64,000 nucleotides of DNA. Source: Rhodanobacter denitrificans (GTDB lineage: Bacteria > Pseudomonadota > Gammaproteobacteria > Xanthomonadales > Rhodanobacteraceae). The notes below the pieces were generated by a model. It had not been told where the DNA came from. It worked only from the letters and a program-made list of their open reading frames with translations, and did no database searches. Shown here one piece after another: positions 1 to 6,972 of the stretch. The stretch spans positions 17,367-81,366 of the forward strand of contig JAFIHF010000008.1 of the NCBI GenBank assembly GCA_017848855.1. The letters run 5' to 3'. A program made the position numbers and the translations under genes. Positions within the stretch are counted from its first letter, which is position 1. Each line of letters begins with the position of its first letter.

Positions 1-1
1 G

Positions 2-193
2 ATCGTGCTGCTGTCCGCGGTGGCTTCCACGTTCGGCGGTACGGCGGGCTTGTTCAACGTGGCGTATCGGCCGGTGGGGGCTGGCGAGCCTGCCGGGTTC
101 CGCATCGGTCGGCATCCGGCTTTGCTGATTGCCGGTGCGATCGTGACGCTGGCGTTTGCCGTGGTGCTAGGGCCCACTTTGTATTTGCGCTGA
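2..193 (+). CDS. C-terminal end of a membrane protein (5' end outside the window)
   Basis: The reading frame is open from the first bases of the window and stops with TGA at 191-193, so only about 63 residues are visible. They contain two hydrophobic stretches (start of the fragment and about residues 39-60) joined by a polar Gly/Pro/Arg linker, which fits the last two membrane segments of an inner-membrane protein. No family motif can be recognised. The stop codon lies inside a perfect stem-loop shared with the convergent amidase gene. An internal GTG at 5 could be taken as a start but is more likely just a codon of the truncated gene. Confidence 0.5.
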   Translation: MVLLSAVASTFGGTAGLFNVAYRPVGAGEPAGFRIGRHPALLIAGAIVTLAFAVVLGPTLYLR

Positions 194-211
194 GCGAGGG
201 CGCTCAGCGCA
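186..211. terminator. Stem-loop between convergent genes, covering both stop codons
   Basis: A perfect 11-bp stem (TGCGCTGAGCG and its complement) with an AGGG loop. It contains the TGA of the upstream membrane-protein gene and the TGA of the amidase gene on the other strand. There is no U-tract on either side, so intrinsic termination is unproven. It may instead block converging polymerases or protect mRNA 3' ends. Confidence 0.5.
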
Positions 212-1781
212 CGGTATCGAGGAACATCGGCTGCTGCCATGCGTGGCTGTGCTGCTCGTAGCCGTAGGCGATCGAGATCAGCGTGGGTTCGCTCCACTTC
301 GCGCCGAACAGCACGATGCCCACCGGCAGGCCGTGCGCCCAGCCGGCGGGCACGGTGATCGAGGGATAGCCCGCCACCGCGGCGGGTTGCGAGGCGCCGC
401 CGATGGTGGGGTCGCCGCTGACGATGTGGTCGCCGAGCACCGGATCGGTCATGAAGGCCGGGCCCCACGACGGCGCGAGCAACGCATCGAGATGCTGCGC
501 TTTGAGCGCCGCGTCGATGCCTTCGGGGCCGGCCAGTTGCTTCGCCTTGGCCAGCGCGTCGAGGTAAGCCTTGTCGGTGAGCGGGCCCTTCGTCTCGGCC
601 TGCTCGAACAGCTCCTGCCCGAACCACGCCATCTCCTGCGCGGTGTGCGCGGTGTCGAACGCGATCAGGTCGGCCAGCGTGTGCACCGCGAGGCCGGTGC
701 GGGTGGCGAGGTAGGCGTTGATGTCGTGCTTGAAGTCGTACAGCAGCACGGTCATTTCCGGGTCGCCGAGCTCCTTCAGGTGCGGCAGCGTCACCGGGTC
801 GACGACGATCGCGCCCTGCGCCTTCATCGTGGCGATGGCCGCATCGAGCACGCGGTCGGCGTTCGGCTCGTTGCCGGCCAGCGCGCGCACCACGCCGATG
901 CGCTTGCCCTTGAGGCCGTTCGGGTCGAGGAACTTCGTGTAGTCGGTGGCGTGCTTGTCGGCGTCGATGGTGGCCGGGTCGCGCGGGTCGCTGCCGGCGA
1001 TGACCGTGAGCAGGGCGGCGGCGTCGGCCACGTCGCGCGCCATCGGGCCGGCGGTGTCCTGGTTGTGGCTGATCGGCACGATGCCGGCGCGGCTCACCAG
1101 GCCCACGCTGGGCTTGATGCCGACGATGCCGTTCATCGAGGCGGGGCAGATGATCGAGCCGTCGGTCTCGGTGCCGAGTGCCACCGTGGCGAGGCCGGCC
1201 GCCACCGCGGTGCCGGAGCCGGCGCTGGAGCCGCAGGGGTTGCGGTCCAGCGCATACGGATTCCGCGTCTGCCCGCCCACGCCGCTCCAGCCGCTGCTGG
1301 CGTGGTTGGAGCGGAAGTCGGCCCATTCGCTGAGGTTGGTCTTGCCCAGGATCACCGCGCCGGCCGCGCGCAGCCTGGCGACCACGGTGGCGTCCTGCGG
1401 CGCCGGCGCGCCGGCCAGTGCGAGCGAACCGGCGGTGGTCTGCTCGCGGTCGCCGGTGTCGATGTTGTCCTTCAGCAGCACCGGGATGCCGTACAGCGGG
1501 CCGTGCTGCTTCGTGCGCTTCGCGTCGAGCGCGGCGGCGATCATCAGGGCGTCGGGGTTGGTCTGCAGCACCGCGTGCAGGCCGGCTTCGCCCTGGTCGA
1601 TGCGGCGGATGCGGTCGAGGAAATCCTGCGTCAGCGTCTTGCTGCTGAGCGAGCCGGCGTCCATGCGCTGCTGCAGCTGTGCGATGGAGGCGTATTCGCC
1701 GCCGCCCTGCTGCGCGGCCAGTGGCGCGCTGGCGAGCAGGGCGGCGGCAAACAGCGAGCGTGCGTACAGGCGATGCGACAT
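204..1781 (-). CDS. Secreted amidase (amidase signature family)
   Basis: A protein of 525 residues starting MSHRLYARS. The N-terminus is a typical Sec signal peptide (hydrophobic core LFAAALLASAPLAAQ). The amidase-signature core follows: an early Lys in PVLLKDNID (first catalytic residue) and a Gly/Ser-rich block NPCGSSAGSGTAVAAG followed by GTETDGSI, which supply the cis-Ser and nucleophile Ser of the Ser-Ser-Lys triad. The length fits full amidase-signature enzymes, which hydrolyse carboxamide bonds; the substrate cannot be told from sequence. Export suggests a periplasmic substrate such as a peptide amide. The start at 1781 is chosen because the signal peptide begins there; longer upstream readings have a non-natural Arg/Gly-rich composition. 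Confidence 0.88.
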   Translation of the reverse strand: MSHRLYARSLFAAALLASAPLAAQQGGGEYASIAQLQQRMDAGSLSSKTLTQDFLDRIRRIDQGEAGLHAVLQTNPDALMIAAALDAKRTKQHGPLYGIPVLLKDNIDTGDREQTTAGSLALAGAPAPQDATVVARLRAAGAVILGKTNLSEWADFRSNHASSGWSGVGGQTRNPYALDRNPCGSSAGSGTAVAAGLATVALGTETDGSIICPASMNGIVGIKPSVGLVSRAGIVPISHNQDTAGPMARDVADAAALLTVIAGSDPRDPATIDADKHATDYTKFLDPNGLKGKRIGVVRALAGNEPNADRVLDAAIATMKAQGAIVVDPVTLPHLKELGDPEMTVLLYDFKHDINAYLATRTGLAVHTLADLIAFDTAHTAQEMAWFGQELFEQAETKGPLTDKAYLDALAKAKQLAGPEGIDAALKAQHLDALLAPSWGPAFMTDPVLGDHIVSGDPTIGGASQPAAVAGYPSITVPAGWAHGLPVGIVLFGAKWSEPTLISIAYGYEQHSHAWQQPMFLDTVR

Positions 1782-1871
1782 GGTCTTGCCCCCGGCAGGC
1801 GCGACGCGCGGGTCGCGGTTGCCAGAGCATAGCCGCGCCGGCGCGGCGGCGAATCTGCCTATACTCCGGGC

Positions 1872-2612
1872 ATGACCCGACGACTGCCGGCCTTCGCGCT
1901 TCTGCTGCTGCTCACCCCCGCCTTTGCCGCCACGCCGACGCTGCCCTCCGCGCCGCCGGTGCCCGACACCCTGCAGCAGCGCATCGCCGCCTGCACCAGC
2001 TGCCATGGCGCGCAGGGCCAGGGTTCGCCCGGCAGCGGCTTCTTCCCGCGCCTAGCCGGCAAGCCGGCCGGCTACCTCGCGCGCCAGCTCGACGATTTCC
2101 AGCGCGGCCTGCGCAAGTACGCGCCGATGGAATACGCGGTGCGCGGACTCGATCCGACCTATCTGCGCCGGATCGCCGACTACTTCGCCGCGCAGCAGGT
2201 GCCGTATGCGCGCTCGCCGGTGCCGGCCTTGCCCGCCGCCGCCCTGCAGCGCGGCGAACAGCTCACCCGCGAGGGCGATCCCGCGCGCGGCATACCCGCC
2301 TGCGCGCGCTGCCACGGCAGCCAGCTCACCGGCGTGGAGCCGGACATCCCCGGCCTCGTCGGCCTGCCCTACGACTACCTCAGCGCCCAGCTCGGCGCGT
2401 GGCGCACGCACACCCGCGCCAGCGCGGCGCCGGATTGCATGGCCGAGATCGCCGGCCGCCTCGGCGAAGCCGACATCACCGCCGTCGCCGCCTGGCTTGC
2501 CAGCCGCGAACTGCCCGCCGACCTGCACGCGCAACCGGCCGGCAGCGTGCAGCCGCCGCTGCGTTGCGGTGTGCTGGCGGGCGATGGTGTGGATGCCAGG
2601 GCGGTGCGGTAG
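1872..2612 (+). CDS. Dihaem cytochrome c (class I, c4-like)
   Basis: A 246-residue exported protein. It has a signal peptide at about residues 1-20 and two haem-attachment motifs, CTSCH near residue 41 and CARCH near residue 143, each opening a cytochrome c domain. This two-domain layout is typical of cytochrome c4 and related periplasmic electron carriers that pass electrons to terminal oxidases. The first domain keeps a Gly/Pro-rich stretch and a YLARQL helix, and the second repeats YDYLSAQL, consistent with internal duplication. The gene is divergent from the amidase gene and is followed by a palindromic repeat. The partner oxidase is not in the window. Confidence 0.85.
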   Translation: MTRRLPAFALLLLLTPAFAATPTLPSAPPVPDTLQQRIAACTSCHGAQGQGSPGSGFFPRLAGKPAGYLARQLDDFQRGLRKYAPMEYAVRGLDPTYLRRIADYFAAQQVPYARSPVPALPAAALQRGEQLTREGDPARGIPACARCHGSQLTGVEPDIPGLVGLPYDYLSAQLGAWRTHTRASAAPDCMAEIAGRLGEADITAVAAWLASRELPADLHAQPAGSVQPPLRCGVLAGDGVDARAVR

Positions 2613-2640
2613 TGCGCGTGGCGTTGCCAAGGGGAGCACC

Positions 2641-2678
2641 CCACCCCGGCCCTCCCCTGCGCGCAGGGGAGGGGGTGG
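2641..2678. repeat. Palindromic intergenic repeat
   Basis: A nested palindrome: CCACCCC outer arm, an inner 24-bp self-complementary block CCCTCCCCTGC/GCAGGGGAGGG, then GGGGTGG. It belongs to the C-rich/G-rich short palindromes found between many genes of this window (also near 5690, 6050, 17380, 24280, 25070, 30600, 33310, 36060 and 38780). It lies between the stops of the cytochrome gene and the convergent glycosylase gene. Confidence 0.6.
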
Positions 2679-2699
2679 CGTTGTCGTAAGTGCCGATCC

Positions 2700-3212
2700 T
2701 CACCTTGGCGGGGAGCAGATCGCGGCCAGCTCGCGCCACGGCGCGAGATCCCAATGCCCACGCGCCTGCCCCGAGGGCGAAGGCAGCACGAATACGCGCG
2801 TGCTGCCGATGCATTCATCCTGCGGGCCGTAGTCGACGGCGTGCCCCAGCGCGGCGCGCGCCGCGTTCTTGCTGGTGAAGGCGAGCAGGCGCGGCGCATG
2901 GCGCACGATCTTCGCGCGCAGCGCGGGGGCGTCGAAGGCATCGTGCGGCAGTTCGTCGTCGTTGCCGCTGTGGCGCTTGGCGAGGTCGGTGAGGCCGATG
3001 CCGAACTGCGGCAGCAGCGGAAACTCCTGCGGTGCGAGCAGGCGCGGGGTGAAGCCGGCCTCGAACAGCGCGTGCCAGAACAGGTTGCCGGGGTGGGCGT
3101 AGTAGGCGCGTTCGGCGGCGGAGCGCTTGCCGGCGGCGGTGCCGCAGAACACCAGCGCGAGGCCGGGTTGCAGCACGTCGGGCAGCACATGGCGATCAAC
3201 CTTGCGCGGCAT
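2700..3212 (-). CDS. Mug-family mismatch-specific (uracil/hypoxanthine-type) DNA glycosylase
   Basis: A 170-residue protein matching the Mug/TDG fold family. An early block GLALVFCGTAAGKRSA corresponds to the active-site loop (GINPG in E. coli Mug), followed by AYYAHPGNLFWHALFEAGF, the conserved HP-N-FW segment. VFVLPSPSG near the C-terminus corresponds to the minor-groove loop NPSG. The family removes mispaired uracil, thymine or deaminated purines. The replacement of Asn by Thr-Ala-Ala in the first motif fits the variant often annotated as hypoxanthine-DNA glycosylase. It overlaps the upstream PP-loop gene by 17 bp and is probably the last gene of the operon. Confidence 0.82.
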   Translation of the reverse strand: MPRKVDRHVLPDVLQPGLALVFCGTAAGKRSAAERAYYAHPGNLFWHALFEAGFTPRLLAPQEFPLLPQFGIGLTDLAKRHSGNDDELPHDAFDAPALRAKIVRHAPRLLAFTSKNAARAALGHAVDYGPQDECIGSTRVFVLPSPSGQARGHWDLAPWRELAAICSPPR

Positions 3213-3894
3213 CGTCGAGCATGAAATCGGTGAACTGGAAACGGTTGTCGCGCAGCACCGATTCGCCGCGCCTGAGCTTGAGCGTGTGCTTGAACAGCGG
3301 GCCGCCGAAGCTCAGCGTGTGGAACTCGCCGCGCTCGCCGCAGGGGTCGACGCCGGCGGGCAGGGCGTCGAGCAGGGCGGCGTCGTAGGCGCGGCCGCAC
3401 CAGCTCGCGTCGAGCTGCTGCGTGTCCACGCAGCACAGCAGGGCGCGATGGCCTTCGGCCACGAAGCGGCGCGACAGCGCGGCGGTGTCCTCGCCCCACA
3501 GCGGGAACACCGCGCGCCAGTGCTCGCGCGCCAGCTGGCGCACGCGGTAGTCGCGCACGTCTTCGAGGAACAGGTCGCCGAATGCGCAGTGGCGGATGCC
3601 GGGCCAGCGCATGCGCGCATCGGCCAGCGCCTGCGCGTGCGCGGCCTCGTAGGCCTCGTTGCTGCCGGGCCAGTCCAGCGGCACCTCGACCAGCGGCAGG
3701 CCGAGCGCATCCACCTGGGCCTTGAGCACATCCGCGCGCACGCCGTGCATGGCGATGCGCGCATAGCTGCGGTTGATCGTGGTGAGCAGGCCGACGACCT
3801 GCCAGTGCGGATCGGCGCGCAGGCGCTGCAGCGCCATCAGGCAGTCCTTGCCGCCGCTCCAGGCGAGCAGGATGGGGGTGGGTGCGTCGCTCAT
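3196..3894 (-). CDS. PP-loop ATP pyrophosphatase, diphthamide-synthase (Dph6)-like
   Basis: A 232-residue protein. Near the N-terminus, ILLAWSGGKDCLMAL is the SGGKD PP-loop that binds ATP in N-type pyrophosphatases. The rest (TTINRSYARIAMHGVR, a central FGDLFLEDVRDYR and a C-terminal GERGEFHTLSFGGPLF) matches the bacterial Dph6-like ATP-binding family. Eukaryotic Dph6 amidates diphthamide, but bacteria lack diphthamide, so the substrate here is unknown. The start overlaps the end of the histidine-kinase gene by 4 bp (ATGA), indicating translational coupling. Pairing with the Mug-like glycosylase suggests a nucleotide- or tRNA-related function, but this is inference. Confidence 0.82.
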   Translation of the reverse strand: MSDAPTPILLAWSGGKDCLMALQRLRADPHWQVVGLLTTINRSYARIAMHGVRADVLKAQVDALGLPLVEVPLDWPGSNEAYEAAHAQALADARMRWPGIRHCAFGDLFLEDVRDYRVRQLAREHWRAVFPLWGEDTAALSRRFVAEGHRALLCCVDTQQLDASWCGRAYDAALLDALPAGVDPCGERGEFHTLSFGGPLFKHTLKLRRGESVLRDNRFQFTDFMLDDAAQG

Positions 3895-5291
3895 GGCGTG
3901 GCTCGTTCCCGGGTGATCGCGTTGCGCCAATCCAGCGTGGCATGCAGACGCTGCTGCGGATCGAGCCGGAAGTCCAGCGCGAGGCCGAGCGCCTGCGCGG
4001 CGGCGACGGTGAGCGCGAGGCCCAGCCCGGCGTGGCTGGCGTGCGGCAGCTGCTTGCGCCAGAAGCGCTGGCCGAAGCTGGCGAGATCGGCTTCGGCGAG
4101 GTCGGGCGCGACGTTGTCGATGGCGAGGCTGCGTGCGTCCACGCGCAGGTGCACGGTGTCGCCCGCGGGCGCGTAGGCGCAGGCGTTGCCGAGCAGGTTG
4201 CCCACGATCACTTCCAGCAGCGCGGGATCGGTGTGCAAGCCTTCCGGTGGGCTGCCTTCGCTCACCAACGCAAGGCCGCGCGCTGCAGCGGTGGCCTGTT
4301 GGCGCTGCAGCTGGCGTTCCAGCCACGGCGCCAGCGCCAGCGTCTGCCACTGCGGCTGCTCCAGCCCGGATTGCAGGCGGGTGAGCAGCAGCAGGGCGGT
4401 GACGGTGGCTTCCAGTTCCGCGCCGATGCTGCCGATCTCGGCGAGCAGCTCGGTCATGCTGCGGCCGCTGGGATAGCGCGCTTCCACTTCGGCCAGCGCG
4501 CGCAGCTCGGCGAGCCGGGTGCGCGTCTCGTGGGCGAGGCCGCTGGCGAACTGGCGCTCGCGCGCGAGGCCGTCGTCCATGCGCGCCAGCACATCGTTGA
4601 AGCGCGCCACCAGCGGATCGAGCTCCTTCAGGCCGATCGCCGCGAGCCGCTGGCCGGGCGCGTTCGGACCGATGCCGTGCATGCGTTCCACCAGCGCGCC
4701 GATCGGGCGCAGGCCGCGCCGCACCACCAGCGGCACCGCGATCAGCGCGATCGCGGCGGCGAGCAGCGGACCCAGCGCGAGGATCCAGTCGATCGCCAGC
4801 AGCAGCTGGTCGAGCGTGTGGCGATCCTGCACGAACAACAGCCGGCACGTGGCGGGCGCCGCGGCGCGGGCGCCGTCGTCCTCGCCGACGGGGCGGGCGA
4901 AGCTCAGTCGCACCGAGTCCAGGTGATGCTCGTGCTGGCCGAGCCGGGCGAAGCGCGGCCGCGGGCCCACGTCGTCAGGCCAACCCTTCGGCACGGCGGG
5001 CGGCGGCGGATCGCTGCGCTGCACCGGCGCACCGTCGCAGCGCAACTCGTACCAACTGTCGCCGGCCGGCAGGCCATCGGCGAGATGGCCGGCGGGCACG
5101 TCCTGCTCCAGCGCAACCATGTTGCCGAGCGCGTGGGCCTGGCTGAGCAGGTCCTGGCGATAGCGGCTGGCCATCTCGTGGTCGATCCGCCAGTCCATCA
5201 GTTTCGCGCCGCCGCCGAGCACGAGCAGGCAGACGATGGCGAGCAGGACGGTGACGCGGGCGGAGAGGGAGGTGGGCCTCATGGGGCACAC
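3891..5291 (-). CDS. Two-component sensor histidine kinase (PhoQ/QseC-type layout)
   Basis: A protein of about 466 residues. A first membrane helix (about residues 12-30) and a second (about 165-190) enclose a periplasmic sensor of roughly 130 residues. A HAMP-like linker follows, then an H-box (ASGLAHETRTRLAELRAL) with the phosphorylated His. The catalytic domain has N-box VGNLLGNACAYAP and a C-terminal GLGLALTV. The G1 region is short, so the ATP lid is reduced. The GTG start at 5291 has a GAGGGAAG ribosome site four bases upstream; an ATG nine bases in (5282) is possible. Its regulator is the OmpR-type gene at 6160-6825, transcribed ahead of it in the same direction but separated by an inserted repeat element. 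Confidence 0.85.
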   Translation of the reverse strand: MCPMRPTSLSARVTVLLAIVCLLVLGGGAKLMDWRIDHEMASRYRQDLLSQAHALGNMVALEQDVPAGHLADGLPAGDSWYELRCDGAPVQRSDPPPPAVPKGWPDDVGPRPRFARLGQHEHHLDSVRLSFARPVGEDDGARAAAPATCRLLFVQDRHTLDQLLLAIDWILALGPLLAAAIALIAVPLVVRRGLRPIGALVERMHGIGPNAPGQRLAAIGLKELDPLVARFNDVLARMDDGLARERQFASGLAHETRTRLAELRALAEVEARYPSGRSMTELLAEIGSIGAELEATVTALLLLTRLQSGLEQPQWQTLALAPWLERQLQRQQATAAARGLALVSEGSPPEGLHTDPALLEVIVGNLLGNACAYAPAGDTVHLRVDARSLAIDNVAPDLAEADLASFGQRFWRKQLPHASHAGLGLALTVAAAQALGLALDFRLDPQQRLHATLDWRNAITRERATP

Positions 5292-5348
5292 TTTTCTTCC
5301 CTCTCCCGCTGGCGGGAGAGGGGTAGGGGAGAGGGGCTCTTGCTGTTT

Positions 5349-6016
5349 CTCTCGCGAGATTCAAAGCGGTTTCGGCCGCCTGCCGGCGCCCGAGCTACTT
5401 TCTCTTTGCGTGCCCAAAGAGAAAGTAGCCAAAGAGAAAGGGCACCCCGCGGCGTCGCTTGCCGGGCGTCCTGCCCGGCAAGTCCGTGAGTCGGGGCCGG
5501 GCTTTTCGAGCGGGCTCCTGCCCGCGCGAAAAGGCGAGCCCATCCATGGGCTCGCCCGCTGCGCGGCCTTGTCGCCCCCGCCTCACCGCCGCCGAGGGGC
5601 CCCGGAGAAGCAGGCGCGCATCGTGCGCGCCAGAAGCAAGAGCGAAGCGTCGCAAGCTTGCAGGCTGTTGCTCCCTCCCCTGCGCGCAGGGGAGGGTTGG
5701 GGTGGGGTGCTCTTGATCTTGCTGTTGCTTCTGCGCGCTTGGAGCGCGCTGCTCTACCCGGGGCCCCTATGGCGCGGCGGGCGGGTGGAGGAAAGTCCGA
5801 CAGGATGGCCCGCATGGATGCGGGCCAGTTTTTCGCCGGCACACGGAGGTGCCGTCGAAAAACCCCGTAACCCGCACGCGCACCCGCAGGGCAGGATGCC
5901 CGGAGGGCGCGCCATCGGGGTGTCGTTTCCTCTTGGTTACTTCTCCTTTGGACAAGCAAAGGAGAAGTAACTCGGGCCGCGGCAGCGGCACGAAACCGCT
6001 TTGTTCCTTGCGAGAG
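5349..6016. repeat. Long inverted-repeat element, copy I (no protein product)
   Basis: This element fills most of the gene-free stretch 5292-6159. The ends are inverted repeats of about 45 bp sharing CAAAGCGGTTTCG and ...CCCGAG. Just inside each end is a perfect stem-loop: CTACTTTCTCTTTG with CAAAGAGAAAGTAG at 5395-5428, and a 15-bp stem at 5936-5971. Further hairpins occur at 5459-5481, 5503-5532, 5533-5556, 5806-5827, 5828-5863 and 5889-5901. Left and right halves read as inverted, diverged copies of one another. The centre holds a C-rich/G-rich palindrome (about 5675-5705). Frames inside are Arg/Ala/Pro-rich and start nowhere sensible, so I call it non-coding. The flanks 5292-5345 and 6035-6095 hold other palindromes of the CTCTCCC type. 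Confidence 0.75.
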
Positions 6017-6034
6017 CACAGAAGCAGAAGCCCC

Positions 6035-6090
6035 CCTCACCCCAACCCTCTCCCCCAACGATGAAGCTGTTGGGGGAGAGGGGGAACGGC
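6035..6090. repeat. Palindromic intergenic repeat
   Basis: CCCTCACCCCAACCCTCTCC followed by a hairpin whose arms are CCCTCTCCCCCAAC and GTTGGGGGAGAGGG. The same unit recurs next to the permease genes near 25143-25173 and 30686-30716. It lies between the long inverted-repeat element and the end of the response-regulator gene. A role as transcript terminator or mRNA stabiliser is possible but not shown. Confidence 0.55.
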
Positions 6091-6159
6091 ACGCGGGCGA
6101 GGAGAGGCCAGGCACGTGCGACGGCTCTGAATCACGCGACAGCGGAAGAGAAGGCACCC

Positions 6160-6825
6160 TCATGGGATCAAATACCCCGCCCCCCGCCGCGTCTCGATCA
6201 GCCCGGGCACGCCCGCCGCATCCAGCTTGCGCCGCAGACCGAACACCAATACCTCCACGCTGCGGTCGGAGGCTTCGCTGTCGCTGCCGGCGGTGCGGTC
6301 GAGGATTTCCTGGCGGCTGAAGGCGCGGCCGCGGTGGCGTAGCAGCAGGCCGAGTACGGCGAATTCGCGGGGGGTCAGCGCCAGTGGCTGGCCGTCCACG
6401 CTGACGCTGTGCGAGCGCGGGTCCCAGGACAGCGCGCCGTGGTTCAGCACGGTGGGCTGGGCCTGCTGCGGGCGGCGCGCCAGCGCATGCAGGCGGGCGA
6501 CCAGTTCGTCGAAGGAGAACGGCTTGACCAGGTAATCGTCGGCGCCGGCGTTCAGCGCCTCGATGCGGTCGGGCACCTGGTCGCGGGCGGACAGCACCAG
6601 CACGCGCGGCCGGCGCCCGCCGGCGGGCAGGCTGCGCAGCACGCCGATGCCGTCCAGCCGCGGCAGCATCAGGTCCAGCACCACCAGTTCGTAGTCGTAG
6701 CTGGACAGGAAACCGCAGGCCTCCACGCCGTCGCCGGCCGCGTCCACGGTGAAGCCGGCGCCCTGCAGGCCGTGGCGCAGGGTCTGGCGCAGGCGTTCGG
6801 AGTCTTCCACCAGCAGCAGTTTCAT
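6160..6825 (-). CDS. OmpR/PhoB-family response regulator
   Basis: A 221-residue protein. The receiver domain (about 1-115) has the acidic pocket LLLVEDSE, the phospho-acceptor Asp in LVVLDLMLPRLDG, the Thr/Ser-equivalent in VLVLSARD and the Lys in DYLVKPFSF. The C-terminal winged helix (about 125-221) has LTPREFAVLGLLLRHRGRAFSRQEIL and ends with the wing ETRRGAGYLI. It binds DNA when phosphorylated by the kinase at 3891-5291. The ATG at 6825 begins the conserved receiver strand; an upstream start would add 13 residues without homology. The kinase normally follows such a gene immediately, but here 868 bp of repeat DNA lie between them. Confidence 0.9.
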   Translation of the reverse strand: MKLLLVEDSERLRQTLRHGLQGAGFTVDAAGDGVEACGFLSSYDYELVVLDLMLPRLDGIGVLRSLPAGGRRPRVLVLSARDQVPDRIEALNAGADDYLVKPFSFDELVARLHALARRPQQAQPTVLNHGALSWDPRSHSVSVDGQPLALTPREFAVLGLLLRHRGRAFSRQEILDRTAGSDSEASDRSVEVLVFGLRRKLDAAGVPGLIETRRGAGYLIP

Positions 6826-6972
6826 GCCGGATCCATTGTCGAAGCCGGGGGCAGGGAACCCCATTGTCGCCGTTCGGGCTTAGCAAAACATTCGGTTGCC
6901 CGCACCGTGCGCCGCGCATCGACAGTCGGCGCGGGCTGCCGCTATAAAGGCTGCCTATCCGGGGAGTGGACC

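Noticed and set aside
5236-6919. Several 60-550-codon frames across the repeat element
   Set aside because: They are Arg/Pro/Ala-rich, occur on both strands and are explained by the inverted-repeat structure; similar false frames occur in copies II and III.
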